From Sulfitobacter sp. 20_GPM-1509m (GTDB lineage: Bacteria > Pseudomonadota > Alphaproteobacteria > Rhodobacterales > Rhodobacteraceae): a stretch of 64,000 nucleotides of DNA. Under the pieces are notes generated by a model that worked only from the letters and a program-made list of their open reading frames with translations, had not been told where the DNA came from and searched no databases. Where the stretch lies: contig NZ_JIBC01000013.1 in NCBI RefSeq assembly GCF_000620505.1, positions 38,397 to 102,396 on the forward strand. The letters run 5' to 3'. Positions 27,037 to 35,572 of the stretch are shown in pieces (position 1 is the first letter of the stretch; every line of letters starts with the position of its first letter). Position numbers and translations under genes: made by a program.

Positions 27037-27336
27037 GTTCTGTTATCCCTCCCCACGCGAGCACGCTGTGCCGCTGTTGTCAGGGGCAGCCTGACCAGCG
27101 AAGGCGGCAGGAATTGGGCAGGTGCCCGTCGGTTACGGGGCATTGTTGCGGCAGGCCCGACAATACAACCCCGCACCTGCGCCCGCCGGGCCGCCACGCT
27201 TGCGCCCCCGCGCAAACCGTGTATATGGGCACTTCCTTTTGCACCTCATCTGAACCGCGCAGACTCTCGTGCCGAAGCCGCAAAGGGACTTGAATGCTTC
27301 GTCTATGAAATGCGCCTTGATATAAATGGAGCGAAC
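27037..27336 (+). promoter_or_regulatory. 300-base gap holding the rpsF promoter and leader
   Basis: The stretch between the divergent hypothetical gene and rpsF has no convincing gene. It must hold the ribosomal operon promoter and 5' leader. An S6:S18-binding leader RNA is possible at about 27270-27320 but no clear structure could be confirmed by eye. Confidence 0.35.
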
Positions 27337-27690
27337 ATGCCCCTTTACGAGCATGTCATGATCGCACGCCAGGACTTGTCGAACACACAAGCCGAAGGCC
27401 TGATCGAACATTTTGGCACCGTCCTCGCCGACAACGGCGGCACCCTGGTTGAAAACGAATACTGGGGCGTCAAAACGATGGCGTACAAGATCAACAAAAA
27501 CCGCAAAGGCCACTATGCCTTCCTGCGCACCGACGCACCGGCCGCTGCCGTGCAAGAGATGGAACGCCTGATGCGTCTGCACGACGACGTCATGCGCGTA
27601 CTGACCATCAAAGTCGACGCCCACGAAGAAGGCCCGTCGGTCCAGATGCAGAAACGTGACGAACGCGACACCCGTCGCGAGCGCCGCTGA
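27337..27690 (+). CDS. rpsF: 30S ribosomal protein bS6
   Basis: This 117-residue protein binds the central domain of 16S rRNA with bS18. It starts MPLYEHVMIARQDLS, contains VENEYWGVKTMAYKINKNRKGHY, and ends with a charged tail (RDERDTRRERR). The ATG at 27337 has GGAG 5 bases upstream; the long in-frame upstream extension is chance open frame. It begins the rpsF-rpsR-rplI operon. Confidence 0.97.
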   Translation: MPLYEHVMIARQDLSNTQAEGLIEHFGTVLADNGGTLVENEYWGVKTMAYKINKNRKGHYAFLRTDAPAAAVQEMERLMRLHDDVMRVLTIKVDAHEEGPSVQMQKRDERDTRRERR

Positions 27691-27716
27691 ACCCCGAGCA
27701 AAAAAGGAGCTAACCC

Positions 27717-27944
27717 ATGGCTGCAAAACCATTTTTCCGCCGTCGCAAAGTGTGCCCTTTCTCGGGTGAGAACGCGCCCGCGATCGACTACAAGGACACA
27801 CGTCTGCTGCAACGCTACATTTCCGAGCGTGGCAAGATCGTGCCTTCGCGCATCACCGCCGTTTCGGCCAAGAAGCAACGTGAACTGGCCCGTGCCATCA
27901 AACGCGCCCGCTTCCTCGCCCTGCTGCCTTACGCAGTGAAATAA
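27717..27944 (+). CDS. rpsR: 30S ribosomal protein bS18
   Basis: This 75-residue protein forms a heterodimer with bS6. The family core is [25 protein letters not shown] and [15 protein letters not shown]. An AAGGAG site precedes the ATG. It lies 26 bases after rpsF and 12 bases before rplI. Confidence 0.97.
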   Translation: MAAKPFFRRRKVCPFSGENAPAIDYKDTRLLQRYISERGKIVPSRITAVSAKKQRELARAIKRARFLALLPYAVK

Positions 27945-27956
27945 GGAGCCAAGTAC

Positions 27957-28586
27957 ATGCAACTGATCCTTCTCGAACGCGTGGCCAAACTGGGCCAGAT
28001 GGGCGACGTCGTCGACGTCAAACCCGGCTTTGCACGCAACTACCTTCTGCCCCAGGGCAAGGCGCTGTCTGCTTCCGAGCAGAACATCGCAGACTTCGAA
28101 GCACGCAAAGTTGTGCTCGAAGCGCAGAACCTGGAGACCAAGAAAGAAGCCGAAGCACTTGGCGACAAACTCAACGGCCAACAGTTCGTTGTGATTCGTC
28201 AGGCGTCGGATGGCGGCAACCTTTACGGTTCGGTCACCACCCGTGACGCAGCCGAAGCTGCCACAGCCGAAGGTTTCTCGCTGGACCGCAAACAGGTTGT
28301 CATCGTTCAGCCGATCAAACAGCTGGGCCTGCACGAAGTGACCGTCACCCTGCACCCCGAAGTCGAAGTGACAATCGAACTGAACGTCGCACGCTCGGTG
28401 GAAGAAGCCGAACTGCAAGCTTCCGGTAAATCGATCCAGGAACTGGCAGCGGAAGAAGAAGCCGCAGCCGATTTCGAAATCTCCGAGCTGTTCGAAGACA
28501 TCGGTGCCGCGGCATCCGACGACGACGATCTGGCCGAAGCGGTTTCCGAAAAGTCCTCGGACGACGAAGAAACATCGAACAACTGA
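27957..28586 (+). CDS. rplI: 50S ribosomal protein bL9 with acidic C-terminal extension
   Basis: The first 150 residues are standard bL9: the N-terminal RNA-binding domain [19 protein letters not shown] with [16 protein letters not shown], the long central helix, and the C-terminal domain ending about residue 150. About 55 further residues form an Asp/Glu/Ser-rich tail ([19 protein letters not shown]). The 209-residue length exceeds the usual 150. Such tails are seen in other Rhodobacterales; their function is unknown. A terminator follows. Confidence 0.96.
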   Translation: MQLILLERVAKLGQMGDVVDVKPGFARNYLLPQGKALSASEQNIADFEARKVVLEAQNLETKKEAEALGDKLNGQQFVVIRQASDGGNLYGSVTTRDAAEAATAEGFSLDRKQVVIVQPIKQLGLHEVTVTLHPEVEVTIELNVARSVEEAELQASGKSIQELAAEEEAAADFEISELFEDIGAAASDDDDLAEAVSEKSSDDEETSNN

Positions 28587-28615
28587 TCGCGTCACCACGC
28601 ACAGTGATCCATGCC

Positions 28616-28643
28616 AAAGGCCGCCCCTCGGGGCGGCCTTTTT
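28616..28643. terminator. Terminator after rplI
   Basis: A 12-bp stem (AAAGGCCGCCCC / GGGGCGGCCTTT) with a 2-base loop is followed by TT and then further Ts. It ends the ribosomal operon and may also serve the convergent DUF1330 gene. Confidence 0.88.
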
Positions 28644-28681
28644 CGTTTGATGCCGCGCGGGGCAGCGGCATGACCGAAGGG

Positions 28682-29020
28682 TCACGCCCTGTCGGCACCC
28701 GCGCCCAGCACATCCACGGCCTTGTGGCTGGCATCGACACCCTGGATCAGGAACACCTCGCCTTCTGAGTGATCCGTGCGCAGCGACAGCAACGCCTTGT
28801 AGTCGCGTGATGCGTACCATCCCTCCGCGTGCTCGCGGTCAGGAAAGGCGATGACAATCAGGTCCCCGCGAAACTGCCCCTCCAGCATGTGTTTTTCGCC
28901 GCCGTGAATGATGAACTGTCCGCGGAATGGGGCCAGCGTGGCGTCTATCCTTTCAAGATAGGCAACGATATCCGGTCCCATCGCGATGTTGCGAAGATGG
29001 CCGACGGCATAACAGGTCAT
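28682..29020 (-). CDS. DUF1330 family protein
   Basis: This 112-residue protein has the ferredoxin-like dimeric alpha-beta barrel layout of DUF1330: GPDIVAYLERIDATLAPFRGQFIIHGG, LIVIAFPDREHAEGWYASRDYKAL and a C-terminal hydrophobic strand. The ATG at 29020 has GGAG nearby. No substrate is known for the family. It is 25 bases downstream of a small membrane gene on the same strand, so they may be co-transcribed. Confidence 0.82.
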   Translation of the reverse strand: MTCYAVGHLRNIAMGPDIVAYLERIDATLAPFRGQFIIHGGEKHMLEGQFRGDLIVIAFPDREHAEGWYASRDYKALLSLRTDHSEGEVFLIQGVDASHKAVDVLGAGADRA

Positions 29021-29045
29021 GCCATGTTCTCCTGCGCTTTGCGGC

Positions 29046-29444
29046 TTAGGAGGCAACAGGCCGCTGCTGCACGGCGCCCCATTCCAGGGCGGCGAACACC
29101 AGAACGACAACGGCCTGCCCCACAAGGAAAAGCCACCCCAGCGCATTGGGTGCAATCAGCCCGGCCAATGGCAGCGCCAGACTGGCCAACACCCACAGCC
29201 CGTTTCCGACGACCACAAGGCCAGTGGCCCACATCGGAACGCGACGCATCTGAGCGCAGGCGAACATGAACCCCGCCACCGGAAACAAGACCAACCCGGC
29301 CCAGAACAAGAGCGGCGCGCTGATCTGCGTCAGAGCCGACACCGGAGCGGAGGCAAGCGCATGCAAAGCCCCCATCGCGGCACAGGTGGCCGCATCAAGT
29401 TTCAGAATGGATTGCAGCGAAAGTTGAGAAGCTGATTTGATCAT
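29046..29444 (-). CDS. Small integral membrane protein
   Basis: This 132-residue protein has four predicted transmembrane helices (AAMGALHALASAPVSAL, PLLFWAGLVLFPVAGFMFACA, WATGLVVVGNGLWVLASLAL, ALGWLFLVGQAVVVLVFAALEW). No family was recognised with certainty. It is divergent from the XRE regulator at 29578 and lies first in a possible pair with the DUF1330 gene, making it a likely target of that regulator. Confidence 0.75.
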   Translation of the reverse strand: MIKSASQLSLQSILKLDAATCAAMGALHALASAPVSALTQISAPLLFWAGLVLFPVAGFMFACAQMRRVPMWATGLVVVGNGLWVLASLALPLAGLIAPNALGWLFLVGQAVVVLVFAALEWGAVQQRPVAS

Positions 29445-29524
29445 GAACGTGTTCCTTTTTTCTGCGGTGACCCACCAACCGGGTCGGGCGATGTACGGAA
29501 CTTCGTGACGAAAGGTAGTGAAGT

Positions 29525-29545
29525 CGATTACGTCACAGGTAATCG
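29525..29545. promoter_or_regulatory. Palindromic operator in the divergent promoter of the XRE regulator
   Basis: A perfect inverted repeat CGATTAC-N7-GTAATCG lies 33 bases before the regulator start and 80 bases from the divergent membrane gene. The symmetry fits a dimeric helix-turn-helix regulator, most simply the adjacent one. Confidence 0.5.
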
Positions 29546-29577
29546 TTGTGCAAAGAATGTCCGTCTAAGGTGCCTTT

Positions 29578-30384
29578 ATGATCGAAGCACAAGAAACCGC
29601 AGGGCAATTGCTGCGCCAGTGGCGCGGCCGCAGACGTCTGAGCCAGCTGGACCTGTCCGCCGAGGCCGGTATCTCCCAGCGCCATCTCAGCTTTGTGGAA
29701 TCGGGACGCGCGCGCCCCAGCCGCGAGATGGTGATGCGGCTGTGTGAACAGCTGGACGTGCCCCTGCGCGAGCGCAACGCGGTTCTGGTGGCCGCAGGCC
29801 ATGCGCCGCACTACCCGCAGCACCCGTTGGACGCTCCGGCGCTGTCTGCCGCACAGACGGTGATCGGGCAGATTCTGCAAGGTCACCTGCCCCATCCCGC
29901 GCTGGCGGTGAACCGCTATTGGGAGCTTCAGTCCGCCAATGCGGCGATCTATGCGCTGCTGGACGATGTCGCTCCGCACCTGCTTGAGGGGACGGTGAAT
30001 GTCCTGCGGCTCAGCATGCACCCCGAAGGGCTGGCCCCGCGCATTGTCAACTTTGCCGAATGGCGCGCCTATATCCTCGCACGGCTCCTGCACGAGGTCG
30101 ACCAGACCGCCGACCCCAGACTGCTGGCCCTGCACACCGAACTGGCTGCCCTGCCTGCCCCGGCGCACAGCCAGGCGATGCGACCATCGCCAGCAAACCC
30201 GACCCGGATCGCCGTCCCCCTCAAACTCAAAAGCCGCCACGGCCCATTGACCTTTCTTGGCACGACCACCGTGTTCGGAACGGCCGTTGACGTGACATTG
30301 TCCGAAGTGGCCATCGAGGCTTTCTTTCCCGCCGATCCCGAAACAGCCGCCGCAATGACGCGGCTGATTGCCGAAGCTGGTTGA
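29578..30384 (+). CDS. XRE family transcriptional regulator with MmyB-like ligand-binding domain
   Basis: This 268-residue protein has an N-terminal Cro/C1 helix-turn-helix (LLRQWRGRRRLSQLDLSAEAGISQRHLSFVESG, residues 10-45). The C-terminal MmyB/MltR-like domain (about 100-260) follows; it folds as a PAS-like ligand pocket in known members (PALAVNRYWELQSANAAIYAL, LRLSMHPEGLAPRIVN). It is divergent from 29046-29444 and its operator probably lies between them. The ligand is unknown. Confidence 0.88.
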   Translation: MIEAQETAGQLLRQWRGRRRLSQLDLSAEAGISQRHLSFVESGRARPSREMVMRLCEQLDVPLRERNAVLVAAGHAPHYPQHPLDAPALSAAQTVIGQILQGHLPHPALAVNRYWELQSANAAIYALLDDVAPHLLEGTVNVLRLSMHPEGLAPRIVNFAEWRAYILARLLHEVDQTADPRLLALHTELAALPAPAHSQAMRPSPANPTRIAVPLKLKSRHGPLTFLGTTTVFGTAVDVTLSEVAIEAFFPADPETAAAMTRLIAEAG

Positions 30385-30536
30385 GCGGGCGCGCGCCCCT
30401 GGGCGCGAGGTAACCCAACGCCCCCACATTCCCCCCATTGACGCCAGCATCCGCGCACAGGCATCATTCCGGCCTGTCATGCCCCTGTCACAGACCGCAG
30501 CGATAGCCGGTCGCAGATGTACCAAAGGATCACGTC

Positions 30537-32495
30537 ATGCCCTTCACCCTCTCACGCCGCGCCTTTATCGCCAGCTCCGCCAGCCTGCTGGCCGTACACC
30601 CGTTTTCGGCCAATGCCACCGCCAATCAGGCGCACCTGCGGCTGATGGAAACCACCGACCTGCACGTTCATGTCTTTCCCTACGACTATTACGCCGACAA
30701 ACCGGTGGACACCGTGGGCCTTGCCCGCACCGCGTCGATCATCAAGGACATCCGCGCCGAGGCCACGAACTCGCTGCTGCTGGACAACGGCGACTTTCTT
30801 CAGGGCAACCCGATGGGCGATTACATCGCCTATGAACGCGGGATGAAAGCGGGCGACATGCACCCCGTCATCGCCGCCATGAACACGCTGGGCTTTGACG
30901 CCTCGACGCTGGGCAACCACGAATTCAACTACGGTCTCGATTTCCTGATGAAATCGCTGGCGGGTGCGAACTATCCCGTTGTCTCGGCCAATGTGGTCAA
31001 GGAGATGGGCAGCGACCCGACCAAGGACACAACGCTGATCGAACCCTATGTGCTGATCGACCGCATGATCACCGATGGCGCGGGCAACAGCCACCCGATC
31101 AAGATCGGGCTGATCGGTTTTGTCCCACCGCAGATCATGAACTGGGACCGCCGTCACCTGGAAGGCAACGTGCAGACCCGCGATATTGTACAAACTGCGC
31201 AGGCTTATGTACCACAAATGAAAGAACAGGGTGCCGACATCATCATCGCCCTGTCCCACTCGGGCATCGGTGCTGCCGATCACAGCGAGGGCATGGAAAA
31301 CGCATCCGTCCCGCTGGCGGCCGTTGACGGCATCGACGCGATCATGACCGGTCACAGCCATCTGGTGTTCCCCTCGGCCACCTATACCGAATACGCCGCC
31401 GTTGACGCGGACGCAGGCACCATCCACGGCAAACCGGCCACCATGGGCGGGTTCTGGGGCAGCCACATGGGTCTGATCGACCTGATGCTGGAACGCGACG
31501 GCAACGGCTGGCGCATCGCGGGGTCTGCCTCGGAAGCACGGCCAATCTCCAAGCGCAACGAAGACCGCAGCGTAACCGCGCTGGTGGAAAGCGATCCCGA
31601 GGTGTTGGCCTCGGTGCAGGCAGAGCATGACGCAACGCTGGCCTATGTCCGCCGCGCCGTGGGCAAGACCGACGCACCGCTGCACAGCTATTTCGCACTG
31701 GTGGCGGATGATCCGTCCGTCCAGATCGTGTCGATTGCCCAGACATGGTACATCGCGCAAATGATGAAGGGCACCGAATACGAGGACCTGCCGATCCTCT
31801 CCGCCGCCGCCCCCTTCAAGGCCGGCGGTCGTGGTGGTCCTGAATACTACACCGACGTGCCCAAAGGCGACGTGGCGATCAAGAACGTCTCGGATCTGTA
31901 CCTCTACCCCAACACCGCGCGCGCCGTTCTGGTGACCGGGGCGCAGGTCAAGGACTGGCTGGAACGCTCGGCGGGTATGTTCAATCAGGTCACACCCGGC
32001 GAGGCGGACCAGATGCTGCTGAACCCCGAGTTTCCCAGCTACAACTTTGATGTGATGGACGGTGTGACCTATCAGATCGACTTGTCGCAACCATCGAAAT
32101 TCGACAGCAAGGGTGAGATCATCAACCCCGATGCCAACCGGATCGTGAACTTGAACTACGACGGAAAACCGATTGATCCGGCTGCGAAATTCATCGTCGC
32201 CACGAACAACTACCGCGCCAGTGGCGGCGGCGCTTTCCCCGGTGCCATGGGCGACAGCATCGTGTTTGAAGGCCCCGACACCAACCGCGATGTGATCGTG
32301 CGCTATATCGTCGAACAGGGCACCATCAGCCCCCGCGCCGATGCCAACTGGACCTTTGCGCCCGTCGACGGGGCCAGCGTTCTGTTCGACACCGGCCCCA
32401 AGGCTGCGGACTATGTGGCCGACGTCAAAGGCGTGGACATCGCCCCCGCAGGCGAAGGCGACGACGGCTTCGCCCGCTTCCGCATCCAGCTGTAA
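30537..32495 (+). CDS. cpdB: Bifunctional 2',3'-cyclic-nucleotide 2'-phosphodiesterase/3'-nucleotidase
   Basis: This 652-residue periplasmic metallophosphoesterase hydrolyses cyclic and 3'-nucleotides for phosphate and nucleoside scavenging. A signal peptide with twin Arg ([23 protein letters not shown]) leads. The metal-binding motifs are [36 protein letters not shown] and [10 protein letters not shown]. The C-terminal nucleotidase domain (about 330-640) has [10 protein letters not shown] and [13 protein letters not shown]. The length is typical of CpdB. It stands alone, with AGGA before the ATG. Confidence 0.94.
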   Translation: MPFTLSRRAFIASSASLLAVHPFSANATANQAHLRLMETTDLHVHVFPYDYYADKPVDTVGLARTASIIKDIRAEATNSLLLDNGDFLQGNPMGDYIAYERGMKAGDMHPVIAAMNTLGFDASTLGNHEFNYGLDFLMKSLAGANYPVVSANVVKEMGSDPTKDTTLIEPYVLIDRMITDGAGNSHPIKIGLIGFVPPQIMNWDRRHLEGNVQTRDIVQTAQAYVPQMKEQGADIIIALSHSGIGAADHSEGMENASVPLAAVDGIDAIMTGHSHLVFPSATYTEYAAVDADAGTIHGKPATMGGFWGSHMGLIDLMLERDGNGWRIAGSASEARPISKRNEDRSVTALVESDPEVLASVQAEHDATLAYVRRAVGKTDAPLHSYFALVADDPSVQIVSIAQTWYIAQMMKGTEYEDLPILSAAAPFKAGGRGGPEYYTDVPKGDVAIKNVSDLYLYPNTARAVLVTGAQVKDWLERSAGMFNQVTPGEADQMLLNPEFPSYNFDVMDGVTYQIDLSQPSKFDSKGEIINPDANRIVNLNYDGKPIDPAAKFIVATNNYRASGGGAFPGAMGDSIVFEGPDTNRDVIVRYIVEQGTISPRADANWTFAPVDGASVLFDTGPKAADYVADVKGVDIAPAGEGDDGFARFRIQL

Positions 32496-32644
32496 CACCA
32501 CGCCCCCGGCCCAAGGCGCACAAGCGCCTTGGCGCTCACCCGCCGCTCACATCGGCGTGTTCGCGCCCATGGCGGCAAGGTGTCTGGCCGGAATCACTCT
32601 GATCGGCCTACATCGCTGGCATATTCACTGTTCACGGTCATAGT

Positions 32645-33130
32645 ATGCCTTCATTCACCCGTCGCACCGCACTGCTGATGCTGGCCTGCGCCCCTGCCCT
32701 GTCCGCGTGCAGCGCAGCGCCCACCGCGGAAAAAGGCCCCGGTTTCATGGAACCGCCGCTGTACCCCAACGAGACGCCGGAACTGCGTCGCCTGATCAAC
32801 AAATACGCCGACGCCTACGAAGTCCCGCGCCCGTTGATCCACCGCCTTGCCATCCGCGAAAGCACCCACAACCCCAAAGCCCGGAACGGCCCCTATTACG
32901 GCCTGTTGCAGATCCTGCCTGCAACAGCCCGCAGCATGGGTCACAAAGGGTCTGCCTCGGACCTGCTGGATGCCGAAACCAACCTGAAATACGGCGTGAA
33001 ATACCTGCGCGGCGCGTGGTTGCTCTCCGACGGCGACATGAGCACCGCGATCCACTGGTACGCGCGCGGGTATTACTACGAGGCCAAGAAGCGCGGGATG
33101 TTGGTGGAAACCGGCCTGCGCAAGGGCTGA
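32645..33130 (+). CDS. Small lytic transglycosylase (SLT fold) lipoprotein
   Basis: This 161-residue protein has a lipoprotein signal with lipobox (ALSACSAA, Cys at about 22). The transglycosylase domain (about 50-155) has catalytic Glu in HRLAIRESTHNPKARN, followed by YYGLLQILPATARSMG, LLDAETNLKYGVKYLRGA and IHWYARGYY. Short enzymes of this type trim peptidoglycan. No neighbouring secretion genes suggest a specialised role. The Shine-Dalgarno is weak. Confidence 0.88.
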   Translation: MPSFTRRTALLMLACAPALSACSAAPTAEKGPGFMEPPLYPNETPELRRLINKYADAYEVPRPLIHRLAIRESTHNPKARNGPYYGLLQILPATARSMGHKGSASDLLDAETNLKYGVKYLRGAWLLSDGDMSTAIHWYARGYYYEAKKRGMLVETGLRKG

Positions 33131-33256
33131 AGGAAAAAAACGGCCCGCAAGCAAGGTGCGCAACACCATCGGCCGCCGGGTGTTCGCAGAGCGGGCACCC
33201 GAGGGCCATAAGGTCAGTTTTCGCTGCTACAGGTCTGGCCAGCGGTCACGATCCAT

Positions 33257-33637
33257 TCATGTGTCATCTCCCTGGCGGAAAACATCCAGAGCCACATTCA
33301 AAGCGTTGATGGCTGCGGGAAACCCGCCATAAAGCGACATCTGCCAAATCGCTTCCGCAATTTCCGTTTCGGTCAAGCCAGCTTTCAGACCCGCAGAAAT
33401 ATTGATCCTAAGCTGTGGTGCCGTCTGCCCCCCAAGGGCTGTCAGCGCTGCAATGGTTGCAAGGTAGCGGTCCCGCAGGGCAAGACCCGGACGGCAATAT
33501 TGTTGACCACAGGCAAAATCCACAACGCTTTGCGGCATGCCTGGCAGCAGGGCACCGTAGCGTTCTTCAAGGGCCTGTTCCATTCCGGGGTTGAGGGCTT
33601 CGGCCAATTCGCGACCGCGCGCATATGTATCGTTCAT
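33257..33637 (-). CDS. Carboxymuconolactone decarboxylase family protein
   Basis: This 126-residue AhpD-fold protein has the family core RDRYLATIAALTALGG, LRINISAGLKAGLTETEIAEAIWQMSLYGGFPAAINAL. The resolving CxxC of AhpD is absent; CGQQYC lies N-terminal, so a redox role is not shown. AGGA precedes the ATG. It follows the SMP-30-like gene on the same strand and is likely co-transcribed with it under the divergent XRE regulator. Confidence 0.88.
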   Translation of the reverse strand: MNDTYARGRELAEALNPGMEQALEERYGALLPGMPQSVVDFACGQQYCRPGLALRDRYLATIAALTALGGQTAPQLRINISAGLKAGLTETEIAEAIWQMSLYGGFPAAINALNVALDVFRQGDDT

Positions 33638-33694
33638 AACGTTTTTCCTGATTTAGAATTTTTGGTGCTGGCCCCTTGGGTGCCAGCACCCCGT

Positions 33695-34537
33695 TCAGGG
33701 ATAGTCCCGAGAAATCAACGTGCCATCGAGCATCATTGGCAGATAGAGAGTGCTTCCATCAGAAGAAATATCGGCAAGTCCCGGCACAAATTGGGCCGTC
33801 TGCTGTGCCGCGCCGTCACGTCCGATCTCGAACAGCCCGCCCGTCACCCAATCGCTCACGAGGATTGCGTCGTCGATCCGGGTAATACCGTCGATGTTGC
33901 CGATTTCCGGAGCGATGACGCTGATCTCCTTCGTGTCCAACGAAACGGACAAAAGCGACCCGGGCGTTTCTGTTGTGAAATCGTCGCGCAAGCCAGCACC
34001 CCACGACCCGACAAGCAAACGGTCGCCATCGAGAAAAACGCCGTTGGGGTGGGCAAGTTGCGGGTCACTGAGCCAGAGGGTGAACACACCATCAGCGTAG
34101 CGCCACAGGCTGTCCGTCATCATGTCGCTCACAAAGGCGACCTCTCCGTCGGAAGTGACGTCATTGAGAAAAACGGCCTCGGGCATGGCAATGGACCGGC
34201 GGATTTCTCCTGTCGCAAGGTCGACCTCGTGCAGTCGGGTCAGATCTGCGACCAGCAACATGTCACCTACGATTGCCATTCCTTTCGGTGCGTCCAGCCC
34301 CTCCGCCCAATTGGCGTCGATCACGTCACCCTCCGGCGACAAAAGCACAAGACTGCCCTGCCCGTCGGCAGCACCCGGATTGCCGATGATGGTGCTGAGA
34401 ATGATCCGGTTTCGTGCCGTATCGAACACAGCCGATTCCGGCATGTCGAAACCGCCCGCAGTCCAGTTTTCATCCGCCAGTACGGCGCTTGTGTTCAGGA
34501 GCAGAGCCAGCCCCGCCAACATCGATTTCTTGATCAT
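33695..34537 (-). CDS. Periplasmic SMP-30/gluconolactonase-like beta-propeller protein
   Basis: This 280-residue protein starts with a Sec signal (MIKKSMLAGLALLLNTSAVLA). Six-bladed propeller repeats follow (MPESAVFDTARNRIILS, LDAPKGMAIVGDMLLVADL, HPNGVFLDGDRLLVGSWG, NIDGITRIDDAILVSDW), with Glu and Asn/Asp in metal-site positions. The ATG at 34537 has AGGA 7 bases upstream; a TTG two codons earlier is less likely. The substrate, probably a lactone, is unknown. It sits with a carboxymuconolactone decarboxylase-like gene. Confidence 0.8.
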   Translation of the reverse strand: MIKKSMLAGLALLLNTSAVLADENWTAGGFDMPESAVFDTARNRIILSTIIGNPGAADGQGSLVLLSPEGDVIDANWAEGLDAPKGMAIVGDMLLVADLTRLHEVDLATGEIRRSIAMPEAVFLNDVTSDGEVAFVSDMMTDSLWRYADGVFTLWLSDPQLAHPNGVFLDGDRLLVGSWGAGLRDDFTTETPGSLLSVSLDTKEISVIAPEIGNIDGITRIDDAILVSDWVTGGLFEIGRDGAAQQTAQFVPGLADISSDGSTLYLPMMLDGTLISRDYP

Positions 34538-34602
34538 ATCCAAATCCTCATTTGACCTGAGTTGAGTTACTGATAATGATCGAAATGGAGAATATTTAAC
34601 TT

Positions 34603-34627
34603 TCTGGTATCAATTTTCGATACCAGA
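34603..34627. promoter_or_regulatory. Perfect 9-bp inverted repeat in the divergent SMP-30/XRE promoter
   Basis: TCTGGTATC-N7-GATACCAGA lies between the SMP-30-like gene and the XRE regulator, 30 bases before the regulator start. It is the probable operator for the regulator on both promoters. Confidence 0.55.
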
Positions 34628-34656
34628 TTGTCGAATGCAGCATCAGAGAGGCCGCC

Positions 34657-35394
34657 GTGCAAGCCAGGATTTTCGAAACACTCAAGACGGTGTTGCGGGC
34701 GCGCAAGATCACCTATGCTGAGCTTGCCCGCAGGCTTGATACGTCCGAGCCGACGATCAAACGCGTGTTTGCCGCAAGCGACGACAAACTAAGCAGGATC
34801 GTCGAAATCTGCGATGCGCTGGGATTGTCGCTGGAAGACGTGGTGGCACAGGCCAAACGCACGACGGTCACGCCGGTCATGCTCGGGGACCGTATCGAGG
34901 CGCAACTGGCCGGTGATCCCTCGCTGTTCAACTTCTTCATTCTGCTGCACGATGGCATGCCCGTCGAAGAAATCGCGCGACAGTTCAAGCTGGAGCCGGG
35001 CGATACGCTCAGGATGGGGCAGCAACTTGAACGGCTCGGGCTTGCTGAAGTGCAGGCCACCGGACGCATCCGCCTGCTTTTGGACCACCCGATCCGGTTC
35101 AGGCGCGACGGGCCGTTGCATCGTGCCCTGATGAAAATCAACCTCGACTTTGTCCGTCAGGTGTTTCTGGCGCCGGACACCGAGGCTGCGGCCTTCCTGA
35201 CCCAGTCACGCCGGATATCGGAGGATACAGCCCGCCATATGATGACCGAGTTGCGCAAGTTGAACCGCGCGCTGTCCGAAATGGCGCGACAGGATCAGCT
35301 GACGCTGCCCGCGTCTGCACTCAAGAGCTACAAGCTCAGTCTGGCCTGGTCCCATGTCCAGTTCTCCAGCCTGCTAACCATTGAGGGCAAATAG
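34657..35394 (+). CDS. XRE family transcriptional regulator
   Basis: This 245-residue protein has an N-terminal helix-turn-helix (KITYAELARRLDTSEPTIKRVFAAS, about 18-42) and a helical C-terminal domain with no recognised family (IRFRRDGPLHRALMKINLDFVRQVF, ISEDTARHMMTELRKLNRALSEM). It is divergent from the SMP-30/decarboxylase pair and has the palindromic operator in between, so autoregulation and control of that pair are likely. The effector is unknown. Confidence 0.85.
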   Translation: MQARIFETLKTVLRARKITYAELARRLDTSEPTIKRVFAASDDKLSRIVEICDALGLSLEDVVAQAKRTTVTPVMLGDRIEAQLAGDPSLFNFFILLHDGMPVEEIARQFKLEPGDTLRMGQQLERLGLAEVQATGRIRLLLDHPIRFRRDGPLHRALMKINLDFVRQVFLAPDTEAAAFLTQSRRISEDTARHMMTELRKLNRALSEMARQDQLTLPASALKSYKLSLAWSHVQFSSLLTIEGK

Positions 35395-35513
35395 AGGATC
35401 CAATCGGTCCGCGCTGGTTTGATGGATCAGTAAGATCAGGTCGCGATTGCCCGGCGTTCGCCCCCCGCCCGGACAGGCCGACGCAGCGCTCTATGACAAG
35501 ACACACAAAACGA

Positions 35514-35541
35514 AAAAGGCCGCCCCGAAAGGCGGCCTTTT
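35514..35541. terminator. Bidirectional terminator between the XRE regulator and tig
   Basis: An 11-bp stem (AAAAGGCCGCC / GGCGGCCTTTT) with a 6-base loop has T-runs on both strands. It serves tig (-) and the regulator (+). Confidence 0.87.
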
Positions 35542-35572
35542 CCAATTCCAGACCCGAAGGCCAGTGAAAGAC

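Noticed and set aside
26491..27336. In-frame N-terminal extension of rpsF by more than 280 codons
   Set aside because: bS6 is a 95-130 residue protein starting MPLYEH. The extension is antisense to the minus-strand hypothetical gene and carries no family sequence; the ATG at 27337 has its own ribosome site.
30552..32501. 649-codon open frame on the minus strand
   Set aside because: It is the exact antisense of cpdB. The cpdB frame has a full set of metallophosphoesterase motifs; this one has none.
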